The position numbers and the translations under genes were made by a program. From Sedimentisphaerales bacterium (lineage in GTDB: Bacteria; Planctomycetota; Phycisphaerae; Sedimentisphaerales; Anaerobacaceae), in contig JAFGTU010000452.1 in NCBI GenBank assembly GCA_016933985.1, forward strand, positions 1-13,305: a stretch of 13,305 nt of DNA. Direction: 5' to 3'. Position 1 is the first letter of the stretch; every line of letters starts with the position of its first letter. The notes under the pieces were generated by a model that saw nothing but the letters and a program-made list of their open reading frames with translations, was not told where the DNA came from and made no database searches. Positions 7,470 through 13,305 of this stretch are shown in pieces.

Positions 7470-8959
7470 GAATTTCCCTCCAGTCTGGTCTTTGCGGGTA
7501 TCTGGTATTTTTCGAGTACTTGGCGATGCCTCAGCCGGGCCTTTTCCGCGTTGACGGGCAAAGTTCGATTGTCACCCATAAACTTGAAACAGTGGAAGCC
7601 GTCGATGGGCTGCTCGAAGGCCTTTGGGATATCGTCAAGGCCCCAGATAGAGATGCCGTTGATACTTTCCACGACGAGGCTCTTGAAATCGCCTGAATAG
7701 GAGTTGATTTCGTCGGGCAGTATTTCAGCGAGGACGACATACTCTTTTCGTTGCCGGTCGGTGTTGAGCTGCATTGAGTTGTTAAAGAGGTATCGCAGGT
7801 AGTATGGTATGTCGGTGATCCAGTCTCGGCCCCATGTTTCAAGGTAATTCCGGGTTGCGGGGACGAAGGTCAATCCGGCGAAGCAGACGTATCTCGGAGG
7901 CTGGTCGTATTGTCGCTCGTAGGCGAAGATCGGTCTGTTGAGGGCTGTTGTTGCGGTCTTGGTGATTTTCTCGCCGCGGCGATAGAAAGTCATCTCCACG
8001 GTGTCGCCGATCTGCTTTGTCTCGATGGCTTCGGAGAGGTGGAGTGTCAGGCCGTGTATCCGCACCATTCCATCGTTGTCAACGTCGTATTCGTCGATCT
8101 GCGTTATGACGTCGTTGGGTTCGAGCATAGATTCGACGGAGCTGTGCATCAGGGTTGAGATTACTACAACTCCGTCCTGGTCGGGGGGGACTTTGAGGTA
8201 GTCTTTGAAACTGTCGCTGTGTAGTCCGGGGTATAAGACGACTCCGAGCGAGCCGAAGCCGTCGTATTTTCCATCGTCTATGTCTTCGAGAAAGTGGTTG
8301 ATGACCGTTGTCGGGATCATGTAGCCGATGTTGTCGGCCAACTGGAGTCCCTGGAATGCGACTCCGACCACTTTTCCGTTCTGGATGACGGGGCCTCCGC
8401 TGTTGCCCGGGTTTATTGCGGCGTCGGTTTGTATTACGAGATGCGAGTCGGCCCCGGTGTGGACGTAGGTGTCGGTCTCGATTCGAGATACGACGCCCTC
8501 CGTAACAGAGACGTGGTCTCCGCCCATGGGGAATCCGTAGGTTGAGACGGTGCTGCCGACCTTTGGAATGCCTGCGAATTCGAGAGGGATAGTGTCGTCG
8601 AAGAAAGCATCGTCGTCCACGGTCAGTATGGCCAGGTCGCAGTCGTGTCCTGCGAAGGCGACTTTGGCGGGGTAGCGTTTTGCGACGTTTTCCTTTCTCA
8701 GCTCGATGTACCTCCAGTTGCTTACGTTATGGGCGTTGGTAAGGATTCTATTGCCCGATATAATCAAGCCGGAGCCTGATCCCTGAGTCATCGCCTTTTG
8801 CTTCCAGGGCATTGTGTAGTCGAAGTCCTGCTTTGCGGTCCTGATCAAGACGACGGACTTCTCGTAGCTTCGCTCCGCTTGGTCAGCGGAGACAGCCAGG
8901 CCAGCCAGAAATGCAAGGACTAATCCGGCAATAAAGAGTTTCGTTCTTCGACAACTCAT
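7466..8959 (-). CDS. Deg/HtrA-family trypsin-like serine protease with PDZ domain
   Basis: This is a predicted exported serine endopeptidase of the S1C (DegP/HtrA) type, 497 residues long, acting outside the cytoplasmic membrane in protein quality control or processing. The signal peptide is MSCRRTKLFIAGLVLAFLAG with likely cleavage after AVSA. The full triad is visible: His77 in LTNAHNV, Asp108 in DCDLAIL and Ser187 in NPGNSGGPV. A PDZ domain follows (~233-340: YDGFGSLGV, DGVVVIS, EPNDVITQID), then a second PDZ-like C-terminal domain (~355-470: ESINGISI, DDIPKAF). The open frame extends upstream to 9022, but the ATG at 8959 is chosen because GGGAG sits eight bases before it and it places the signal peptide at the N-terminus. 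Its stop overlaps the start of the pseudoprotease gene by ATGA, so the two form an operon. The natural substrate is unknown. Confidence 0.93.
   Translation of the reverse strand: MSCRRTKLFIAGLVLAFLAGLAVSADQAERSYEKSVVLIRTAKQDFDYTMPWKQKAMTQGSGSGLIISGNRILTNAHNVSNWRYIELRKENVAKRYPAKVAFAGHDCDLAILTVDDDAFFDDTIPLEFAGIPKVGSTVSTYGFPMGGDHVSVTEGVVSRIETDTYVHTGADSHLVIQTDAAINPGNSGGPVIQNGKVVGVAFQGLQLADNIGYMIPTTVINHFLEDIDDGKYDGFGSLGVVLYPGLHSDSFKDYLKVPPDQDGVVVISTLMHSSVESMLEPNDVITQIDEYDVDNDGMVRIHGLTLHLSEAIETKQIGDTVEMTFYRRGEKITKTATTALNRPIFAYERQYDQPPRYVCFAGLTFVPATRNYLETWGRDWITDIPYYLRYLFNNSMQLNTDRQRKEYVVLAEILPDEINSYSGDFKSLVVESINGISIWGLDDIPKAFEQPIDGFHCFKFMGDNRTLPVNAEKARLRHRQVLEKYQIPAKTRLEGNS
7476..7481 (-). promoter_or_regulatory. 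Ribosome binding site inside the protease gene for the coupled pseudoprotease
   Basis: On the minus strand GGAGGG lies six bases before the ATG at 7469, within the last codons of the upstream protease gene. Together with the ATGA overlap this supports translational coupling and probably similar amounts of the two proteins. Confidence 0.7.
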
Positions 8960-9012
8960 TATGCGTTCTCCCAAAAACCTACTATTCTCTTCTTCAGACA
9001 AAGAGCCATCCC

Positions 9013-9029
9013 CAAGCCCCACGGGCTTG
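9013..9029 (-). repeat. Short perfect inverted repeat in the protease-operon leader
   Basis: CAAGCCC (9013-9019), CAC, GGGCTTG (9023-9029) form a 7-bp stem with a 3-base loop. It lies between the candidate promoter and the start codon of the protease gene and is not followed by a T-run on either strand. It could be a leader hairpin, a regulator site or a dispersed genomic repeat. Confidence 0.35.
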
Positions 9030-9080
9030 AGGCTGCCACCCGGTCATCTCTTATTGCGTTACGGCCAAGCGGCCGAGACC

Positions 9081-9108
9081 ATATTAGGCGTGAAAGAGAA
9101 AATTTGAA
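9081..9108 (-). promoter_or_regulatory. Candidate promoter for the protease/pseudoprotease operon
   Basis: On the minus strand TTCAAA (9108-9103) and TAATAT (9086-9081) are 16 bases apart in an AT-rich stretch, each matching sigma70 consensus at four of six positions. It lies about 120 bases upstream of the protease ATG. This is a weak visual match. Confidence 0.3.
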
Positions 9109-9119
9109 AGAATATTTTG

Positions 9120-9134
9120 CAGCCATCAAGGCTG
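9120..9134 (-). terminator. Weak stem-loop terminator after the UPF0316 gene
   Basis: On the minus strand CAGCC-TTGAT-GGCTG forms a 5-bp stem, followed downstream by a T-rich stretch (ATATTCTTTCAAATTTTC). It begins about 26 bases past the stop codon at 9161. The short stem makes efficiency uncertain. Confidence 0.35.
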
Positions 9135-9160
9135 TGGAAATGCAGAACTGCGGCGACGGG

Positions 9161-9763
9161 CTATTTGCCTTTTCGGAAGAAGCGAAACAGCTTCGAGAGG
9201 CTCAAGTCCGCCCGGCCGGCCTTCAGGGGAAAGATTCCCTTTTCCACAAAACCGACTTCTTCAATAGAGTAGAAGGCGTCCGGATTGAATTCCTTGATCA
9301 GCATTACGAGGTTTCGGACCTCCCGGCGCGGAACGATTGTGAAGAGGACTTTGACCTGTCCGTGTGTTCCGTGTCCATCGACACAGGTCAAGCCGTAGTC
9401 GCAGAGTTTGAGTTTATCGACCAGGGGCGATGCGTCCTTTTGGGTAACGACCCGGACAAGGACCACTCCGAGAGAGAGCCTTTCGGCTATGCATATTCCG
9501 ACGAAGTTGCCCATTGCGAATCCGGCGGCATAAGCAATATAACAGGCAGGATTTGAGAGATTCTTCATTATCTGGCCTATTGCGAGGAGCCAGATGAGGA
9601 CTTCGAAGAAGCCGACGAGAGGGGCGAGGTACTTCAGCCCTCTGGATACGAAAATGACCCTGACCGTTCCCAGGCTGACGTCCATGATCCTTGCTGCGAA
9701 GATCAGCAGCGGCAGGAGCGCCCAAGTATAGAACCAAGCATCGGCCAAGATCACATTGCACAT
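9161..9763 (-). CDS. UPF0316 membrane protein (DUF5698 + DUF2179)
   Basis: This 200-residue inner-membrane protein belongs to the UPF0316 family, whose biochemical role is not established. The N-terminal half carries three predicted helices: ~10-30; ~45-65 (LVGFFEVLIWLLAIGQIM, family-typical, after the RIMDVSLGTVRV motif at ~25-36); and ~72-93 (CYIAYAAGFAMGNFVGI, ending in AERLSLG). The C-terminal ~100 residues form a DUF2179-type alpha/beta cytoplasmic domain (VVTQKD, GTHGQVKVLFTIVPRREV, NPDAFYSIEEV). Length and architecture are typical of complete family members. GAGGA six bases upstream supports the ATG. The gene is last in a three-gene run with 51 bases to the gene before it, next to two cation-transport genes, which hints at a link to ion homeostasis, but this is inference. 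Confidence 0.9.
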   Translation of the reverse strand: MCNVILADAWFYTWALLPLLIFAARIMDVSLGTVRVIFVSRGLKYLAPLVGFFEVLIWLLAIGQIMKNLSNPACYIAYAAGFAMGNFVGICIAERLSLGVVLVRVVTQKDASPLVDKLKLCDYGLTCVDGHGTHGQVKVLFTIVPRREVRNLVMLIKEFNPDAFYSIEEVGFVEKGIFPLKAGRADLSLSKLFRFFRKGK

Positions 9764-9814
9764 AAGTCTTCCTCGATAATTGAAGGCGGAATCCGGCGTC
9801 GGTCAGCGAGCGGC

Positions 9815-10567
9815 TTATGAGGCCTGACTGTTCGCTTGAGACTTCCTGGACGTCTTGTCCCGTATGTTCTTAAGCTTTCCAAAACATATTAGCTCATCGC
9901 CCTCAACGATCTTAGTGTTTGCCCGCGGATTGGGGATTGTCTCTCCACCCCTGACAATGGCCAGTACGGTAATATCCTGGCTTCGCAGGTCTGATCCTGC
10001 GAGGGTCTTATCGAGGACGGGGTTTTCGGCGGTTATGGTTATCTTTGAGACGCCATATCCTCCGGTTGCGAGCAGGAGCTCTTCGAAAGATACGGGCCTG
10101 AATGCTTCGCTCTTCATAAGCCTTTTTCTGAGCACGTCCGTAAGTTTCTTGGCGAATCTGGTGTTTGTGAAGATTCTGTAGATCACATAAGCGGCGGTTA
10201 AGATAATAACAAGGTTAATGAGCGGCATCAGGGAGACAAGAAACGCCGGCAACTGAAACGGCAGAATGGGCCTTGAGAGCCTGTCCCCTATGACCATGTA
10301 AGCCCTCAGTGAATTGGCCAGTGTGGCAATCAAAGTGACCAGCCCCGCGTGGCCGATTATAATAAGGATCGAAGCAATGCGGCGTCTTTGCCGGTCGCTC
10401 GTGATTAGCTCAGCCTCTTTCGTTGTAAATCCGGTTGCCGTAAAGCACGACAAGGCCTGGAACTTTGCCACCGACCACTCAAGTCCGGTCAACTGAAAGG
10501 CTATCGCGCCTATCCTGACCACCACAAATGAGACAACGAGGACGGTTATGAACAATAAGAGGTTCAT
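9815..10567 (-). CDS. Three-TM membrane protein with TrkA-C (RCK_C) domain
   Basis: The 250-residue product has hydrophobic helices at ~3-24, ~62-86 and ~107-133, and a C-terminal cytoplasmic domain (~155-240: VSKITITAENPVLDKTL, ITVLAIVRGGETIPNPRANT, VEGDELICFG) typical of TrkA-C/RCK_C modules. Those modules regulate K+ and other cation transporters and, in some families, bind c-di-AMP. Between helices 1 and 2 lies FQALSCFTATGFTTKEAE (about 36-53), which resembles one pore-loop repeat of Trk/Ktr K+ transporters. The protein is far shorter than TrkH or KtrB and lacks the TrkA N-terminal nucleotide-binding domain. It might be a regulator or a small multimeric channel, and which of these is unknown. 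AGGAG upstream of the ATG supports the start. It sits 46 bases downstream of corA in the same transcription unit. Confidence 0.82.
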   Translation of the reverse strand: MNLLLFITVLVVSFVVVRIGAIAFQLTGLEWSVAKFQALSCFTATGFTTKEAELITSDRQRRRIASILIIIGHAGLVTLIATLANSLRAYMVIGDRLSRPILPFQLPAFLVSLMPLINLVIILTAAYVIYRIFTNTRFAKKLTDVLRKRLMKSEAFRPVSFEELLLATGGYGVSKITITAENPVLDKTLAGSDLRSQDITVLAIVRGGETIPNPRANTKIVEGDELICFGKLKNIRDKTSRKSQANSQAS

Positions 10568-10613
10568 GGTTCGCTCCTGTTAAAGGTCGGCTGCAATATC
10601 GGCACGGGCTAAT

Positions 10614-11696
10614 TCACAGCCACTTCTTTCTTCTGAAGCATATTAACATAACAACCGCTATGGAGACCATTACGCCCCAGGCGGCGGCATAACCCCATTT
10701 CCATTTCAACTCCGGCATGTACACGAAATTCATTCCGTATATGCCGGCGACAAAAGTCAATGGGATAAAGATGGTTGCGATGATTGTCAGCACCTTCATG
10801 ACCGCATTCATCCTGTTGCTGATGCTTGAGAGATAGATGTCGAGCATGCCTGAGATCATGTCACGCAGACTTTCGATAGTGTCGATGATCTGGATTGTGT
10901 GGTCGTAAACGTCTCGCAGGTAGATGCCGGTAGTCGCCTGAATAAGCGGGGATTCGCTTCTTTGGAGGGCGCTAACGACTTCTCTAAGCGGCCAGACGGA
11001 TTTGCGAAGAGATATCATCCTGCTTTTCACCGAGTGAATCTTGTGCAAGGTTCTCTCGGTGGGATCTCCAATAAGCTCTTCTTCTATCGATTCTATCTTC
11101 TCGCCGACTTTTTCGAGTATTGCGAAGTAGCCGTCAACTATTGCGTCTATCAGTGAATAACACAGATAGTCGGCGTTCATTTTTCTGATTCGGCCCTTGG
11201 CATTTCTGATTCTCTCCCGGATCTGGTCAAAGACGTCTCCGACGCGTTCCTGAAATGAAATGACATAATTCGGGCCAAGCACGAGGCTCACCTGTTCGCT
11301 CTCAACGGCCTGGTTCTCCTGGTTGTAGCTGAGCATGTTGAGCACGACAAAGAGGTAGTTATCGAATTCCTCATACTTCGGCCTTTGACCGGTATGCAGG
11401 ATATCCTCAAGAACCAGGGCATGAAGCTCATAGTGGTTTCCGAGTTTCTCCATTAACCGGACGTCATGAATGCCGTCTATGTTGATCCAGGATACGGTGG
11501 GCGTCGTTTTGAAGGCGAAGCAATCCTCAATTGTCTTGACCTGCTCTTCGTGGAAATTGTGCTCATCGTAATCCATGTACGTTATGCGTATCGGACCCAG
11601 GTCTTTGTCGCCGACATAGACCAGCGTTCCAGGGGGCAGGCCCGCCTTTTTCGAGCGCTTCTCCACAAGCTTCGTTCTAACTGCCGGCTTTTTCAT
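10614..11696 (-). CDS. corA: CorA-type magnesium/cobalt channel
   Basis: CorA proteins are homopentameric channels for Mg2+ (also Co2+/Ni2+) in the cytoplasmic membrane. The 360-residue length is normal. Residues 1-290 form the soluble funnel, with family-typical WINIDGIHD, LEDILHTGQRPKYEEF and a long stalk helix. Two helices close the protein (~297-320 and ~337-354), and the YGMNF signature sits at the end of the first (Gly321-Met322-Asn323). It is followed by the periplasmic loop YMPELKWKWGY and a basic C-terminus (RRKKWL). GAGGTGG just upstream of the ATG is a good SD. It is the first of three same-strand genes with short gaps (corA, RCK_C protein, UPF0316), and follows the terminator of the thuA-like gene. 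No clear promoter was found in the 46 bases between that terminator and the ATG. Confidence 0.94.
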   Translation of the reverse strand: MKKPAVRTKLVEKRSKKAGLPPGTLVYVGDKDLGPIRITYMDYDEHNFHEEQVKTIEDCFAFKTTPTVSWINIDGIHDVRLMEKLGNHYELHALVLEDILHTGQRPKYEEFDNYLFVVLNMLSYNQENQAVESEQVSLVLGPNYVISFQERVGDVFDQIRERIRNAKGRIRKMNADYLCYSLIDAIVDGYFAILEKVGEKIESIEEELIGDPTERTLHKIHSVKSRMISLRKSVWPLREVVSALQRSESPLIQATTGIYLRDVYDHTIQIIDTIESLRDMISGMLDIYLSSISNRMNAVMKVLTIIATIFIPLTFVAGIYGMNFVYMPELKWKWGYAAAWGVMVSIAVVMLICFRRKKWL

Positions 11697-11742
11697 TTTC
11701 CACCTCGCTGAATACGTCGTTTGGATCGGCGCAATACGAGAA

Positions 11743-11773
11743 AGCCGACGAGAGGAGATAACTCTCGCCGGCT
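11743..11773 (-). terminator. Stem-loop terminator of the ThuA-like gene
   Basis: On the minus strand a 12-base arm AGCCGGCGAGAG pairs with CTCTCGTCGGCT (one G-U wobble) across a 7-base loop, then TTCTCGTATT follows. It starts 28 bases after the TAG of the ThuA-like gene and separates it from corA. The T-tract is imperfect, so read-through into corA is possible. Confidence 0.65.
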
Positions 11774-11801
11774 GTTTATCTGCTCAAGCGGACATCGCCT
11801 G

Positions 11802-12542
11802 CTATTTGACCTTTTCGGTGGCGGCCCACTCGACTCCACGGACGATCAACTTTTGAACGGAGGGCGTCATCAGGGCCTTGCGGTCGTGGCCGAAGGCGTT
11901 ATGGACCACTCGTCCCTTGCCGTAGTTCAAGGTGAATACGAGGGGCTCGGTTTTCTTGCTCCAATCGGAGTCCGCAGTGACCAGGACGTTGATTTCGCCG
12001 TCGCCCTGGAGCTTTGCGTACAACTCGTCGTCAACATCGAAGTCTTCGAGACCGGCGGTGATGGGGTGCTCGTTGTTGGCGATCTTGGCCTTGAACGGAA
12101 CTCGCGGGCCGTGGCCTGACGTTCCCATTATCCATTTCCGTCCGCAGAGCTTGCCGAATTCATCCCACTTGGCGAACGAGGCCGTGGCCAAATGCTGCAC
12201 GAAGAAGCCCTTTCCGCCCTTGACGAAGTTCAAGAGATTATCCTGGGCTTGCTTGGACGGCATGGGTATGCTTCGGGCGTAGATCAGGAAGGCGATTACG
12301 TCGTATGCCTTCAGGGCGGTTTCCGATTCGAGGATCAGCGGGTCTTCGCACACCTTGACGTCGAATTTCTTCGAGGCAACGAGTATCTCCCTGGTCGTCT
12401 CGGACATCTCTCGCCAATTGTGCGCCCCGACGTCATCGCCTGTAATCAGCAGGACTTTGATCTTTGCGGGTTCCTCGGCTGCAACGAAGGAACCGGCCGC
12501 CACAATGCAGGCCAGAGCCAAAACACAGATTAAACGCCGCAT
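11802..12542 (-). CDS. Secreted ThuA-like domain protein
   Basis: This 246-residue protein has a signal peptide (MRRLICVLALACIVAAGSF, cleavage near VAAEE) and a ThuA-like fold related to class I glutamine amidotransferase-like domains: KIKVLLITGDDVGAHNW at the first strand, then AYDVIAFLIYA, VKGGKGFFVQHLA, GPRVPFKAKIANNEHPITAG and the closing GKGRVVHNAFGHD. The HPIT.GL and FGHD segments are characteristic of bacterial ThuA-type proteins, which are abundant in Planctomycetota and often linked to sugar metabolism, although their reaction is mostly unproven. The start at 12542 is chosen over the upstream in-frame start at 12674 because AGGAG lies seven bases before it and it exposes the signal peptide. 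It is a single-gene unit by its own terminator. Confidence 0.9.
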   Translation of the reverse strand: MRRLICVLALACIVAAGSFVAAEEPAKIKVLLITGDDVGAHNWREMSETTREILVASKKFDVKVCEDPLILESETALKAYDVIAFLIYARSIPMPSKQAQDNLLNFVKGGKGFFVQHLATASFAKWDEFGKLCGRKWIMGTSGHGPRVPFKAKIANNEHPITAGLEDFDVDDELYAKLQGDGEINVLVTADSDWSKKTEPLVFTLNYGKGRVVHNAFGHDRKALMTPSVQKLIVRGVEWAATEKVK

Positions 12543-12646
12543 TCTATTTCTCCTTTCTGAAACAATAACCACAATAAACCGGCCATCCCGCCTCATACGG
12601 AGGCAATAGCCGAACGAATCTACGTTCTCGGTCTGTAACTCGCTAT

Positions 12647-12674
12647 ATGATAACAATCCGGCCCCCACACGCAA
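12647..12674 (-). promoter_or_regulatory. Possible promoter of the ThuA-like gene
   Basis: On the minus strand TTGCGT (12674-12669) and TATCAT (12652-12647) are 16 bases apart. The -10 box matches five of six positions and the -35 only three. It would give a leader of about 100 nt. It lies over the beginning of the plus-strand RHS reading frame. Low confidence. Confidence 0.25.
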
Positions 12675-13249
12675 GAAGTATCGCCGCCTTTACGCCCGAG
12701 CGGGATAACAACGGCAATATCGCATCCAACGACGCTTCCCAAGACATCACATATACCTTCAACTGGGATAACAAGCTGAGAAAGGCCCTCTGGAACACGT
12801 CTCCCGAGGATTCTATTGAGATCAAATACGACCCCTTCGGCAACCGCGTCTATAAGAAATCCACGGCCGCCGGCTCGGCTGCCGAGCATAAATATATTGT
12901 TGACATTACAGACGATCTGCCGGTAATATTGATGGACCTGAACCTGACCGATAGCTCTTTGAAAAAGAAATATATATATGGGGATAGGCAAATCCTGGCC
13001 CAGCACGATATCGATGACGACGCCCAACCAGCCCAGGACGATAAGTACTTCTACCTCCACGATAGGTTAGGCTCGGTTCGTCTGGTGATTAACGATAGCG
13101 GCAGCGTCGTTAGTCACTATACTTATGAGCCATTCGGAGAAGTGATCGACGATGACGTAACGTTCGTGAACGATTTTCTCTTCACCGGCCAATACTTCGA
13201 CTTCGAGATAGAAGAATACGTAAGCGTTCACTCAATATTGGTTAGTTGA
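12647..13249 (+). CDS. Orphan RHS-repeat core fragment, 3' end apparently interrupted
   Basis: The open frame encodes 200 residues, of which about 18-191 are an RHS repeat/core: RDNNGNI, YTFNWDNKLRKA, YDPFGNRVYKK, YLHDRLGSVRLVINDSG, YEPFGEV and FLFTGQYFDFEIEEY. Complete RHS proteins are very large and continue after this point with a YLRAR-YDP type motif before a variable toxin or tip region. Here the family sequence stops at Tyr191 (codon ends 13219), and the last nine residues (VSVHSILVS) are unlike the family. The N-terminal side is also missing: residues 1-17 are not RHS-like, no SD precedes the ATG, and the region upstream is the 5' flank of the divergent ThuA-like gene. It is probably a non-functional remnant, or the end of a cassette, rather than a working gene. 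Confidence 0.75.
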   Translation: MITIRPPHARSIAAFTPERDNNGNIASNDASQDITYTFNWDNKLRKALWNTSPEDSIEIKYDPFGNRVYKKSTAAGSAAEHKYIVDITDDLPVILMDLNLTDSSLKKKYIYGDRQILAQHDIDDDAQPAQDDKYFYLHDRLGSVRLVINDSGSVVSHYTYEPFGEVIDDDVTFVNDFLFTGQYFDFEIEEYVSVHSILVS

Positions 13250-13305
13250 GATAATTTTAGTAAACGGGTTTCTTTGTCCGATAATTACTATATGGACAAA
13301 GACAC
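13220..13305. mobile_element. Putative IS66-family element terminus (body outside window)
   Basis: At the exact base where RHS similarity stops, the sequence becomes GTAAGCGTTCACTCA and clearly more AT-rich. From memory, IS66-family terminal inverted repeats characteristically begin GTAA, often GTAAGCG, and the family makes 8-bp target duplications. The expected duplicated target would be AAGAATAC (13212-13219). The remaining 70 bases contain no gene. The element's transposase genes and other end are not in the window, so the assignment rests on the terminus and on the interrupted protein. Confidence 0.5.
13271..13302. repeat. Inverted repeat within the putative IS end
   Basis: TCTTTGTCC (13271-13279) and GGACAAAGA (13294-13302) are a perfect 9-bp inverted repeat around a 14-base AT-rich spacer. 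It could be a protein-binding site, or a hairpin near the element end limiting outside transcription. Confidence 0.5.

Noticed and set aside
9815..10567. Full TrkA or complete Trk/Ktr K+ transporter
   Set aside because: There is no TrkA_N nucleotide-binding domain and only one pore-like motif, so the protein is named by its visible domains instead.
12620..13060. 146-residue minus-strand frame opposite the RHS fragment
   Set aside because: The plus strand clearly encodes RHS motifs in the same interval, and the antisense frame has no SD or domain.
13271..13302. CRISPR repeat or array start
   Set aside because: Only one inverted repeat is present, with no spaced direct repeats or cas genes.

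Overview
The window looks like a chromosomal segment of a Planctomycetota bacterium, probably of the Phycisphaerae/Sedimentisphaerales kind. The reasons are a secreted protein ending in one degenerate dockerin-like Ca-binding repeat with a Trp-Leu-Gln-Cys tail, a large secreted PQQ-type beta-propeller protein, a secreted ThuA-like protein, a membrane pyrophosphatase and an RHS-core fragment. This taxonomic call rests on protein style, not on a marker gene. Coding density is high, and most genes have clear Shine-Dalgarno sites.

Layout: (1) 1-902, minus: N-terminal 300 residues of a membrane ion-pumping pyrophosphatase (HppA), running off the left edge. (2) 903-1254: divergent promoter region with a candidate promoter on each strand and a leader of about 160 nt. 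(3) 1255-5772 (possibly to 5918), plus: a two-gene operon for two secreted proteins, an unrecognised one with a dockerin-like tail and a roughly 960-residue beta-propeller plus helical-domain protein. The propeller gene's natural C-terminus seems to lie in another frame, which suggests a frameshift near 5727. (4) 5979-8959, minus: two paralogous Deg/HtrA-like genes overlapping by ATGA. The upstream one has an intact His-Asp-Ser triad. The downstream one has lost His and Asp and is a predicted pseudoprotease. (5) 9161-11696, minus: a compact membrane/ion-homeostasis operon made of a CorA Mg/Co channel, a three-TM protein with a Trk-pore-like motif and a TrkA-C (RCK_C) domain, and a UPF0316 (DUF5698/DUF2179) membrane protein. 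(6) 11802-12542, minus: secreted ThuA-like protein, followed by a good stem-loop terminator. (7) 12647-13219, plus: orphan C-terminal piece of an RHS-core gene, whose conserved sequence stops exactly where a sequence resembling an IS66-family terminus (GTAAGCG) begins at 13220. The rest of the element is outside the window.

The most interesting items are the translationally coupled active/inactive Deg protease pair, the broken propeller C-terminus, and the RHS fragment apparently cut by an insertion sequence. No CRISPR array, tRNA or rRNA was seen. Nothing here clearly qualifies as a wholly new system. The protease/pseudoprotease pair and the secreted propeller operon are the best candidates for undescribed biology.
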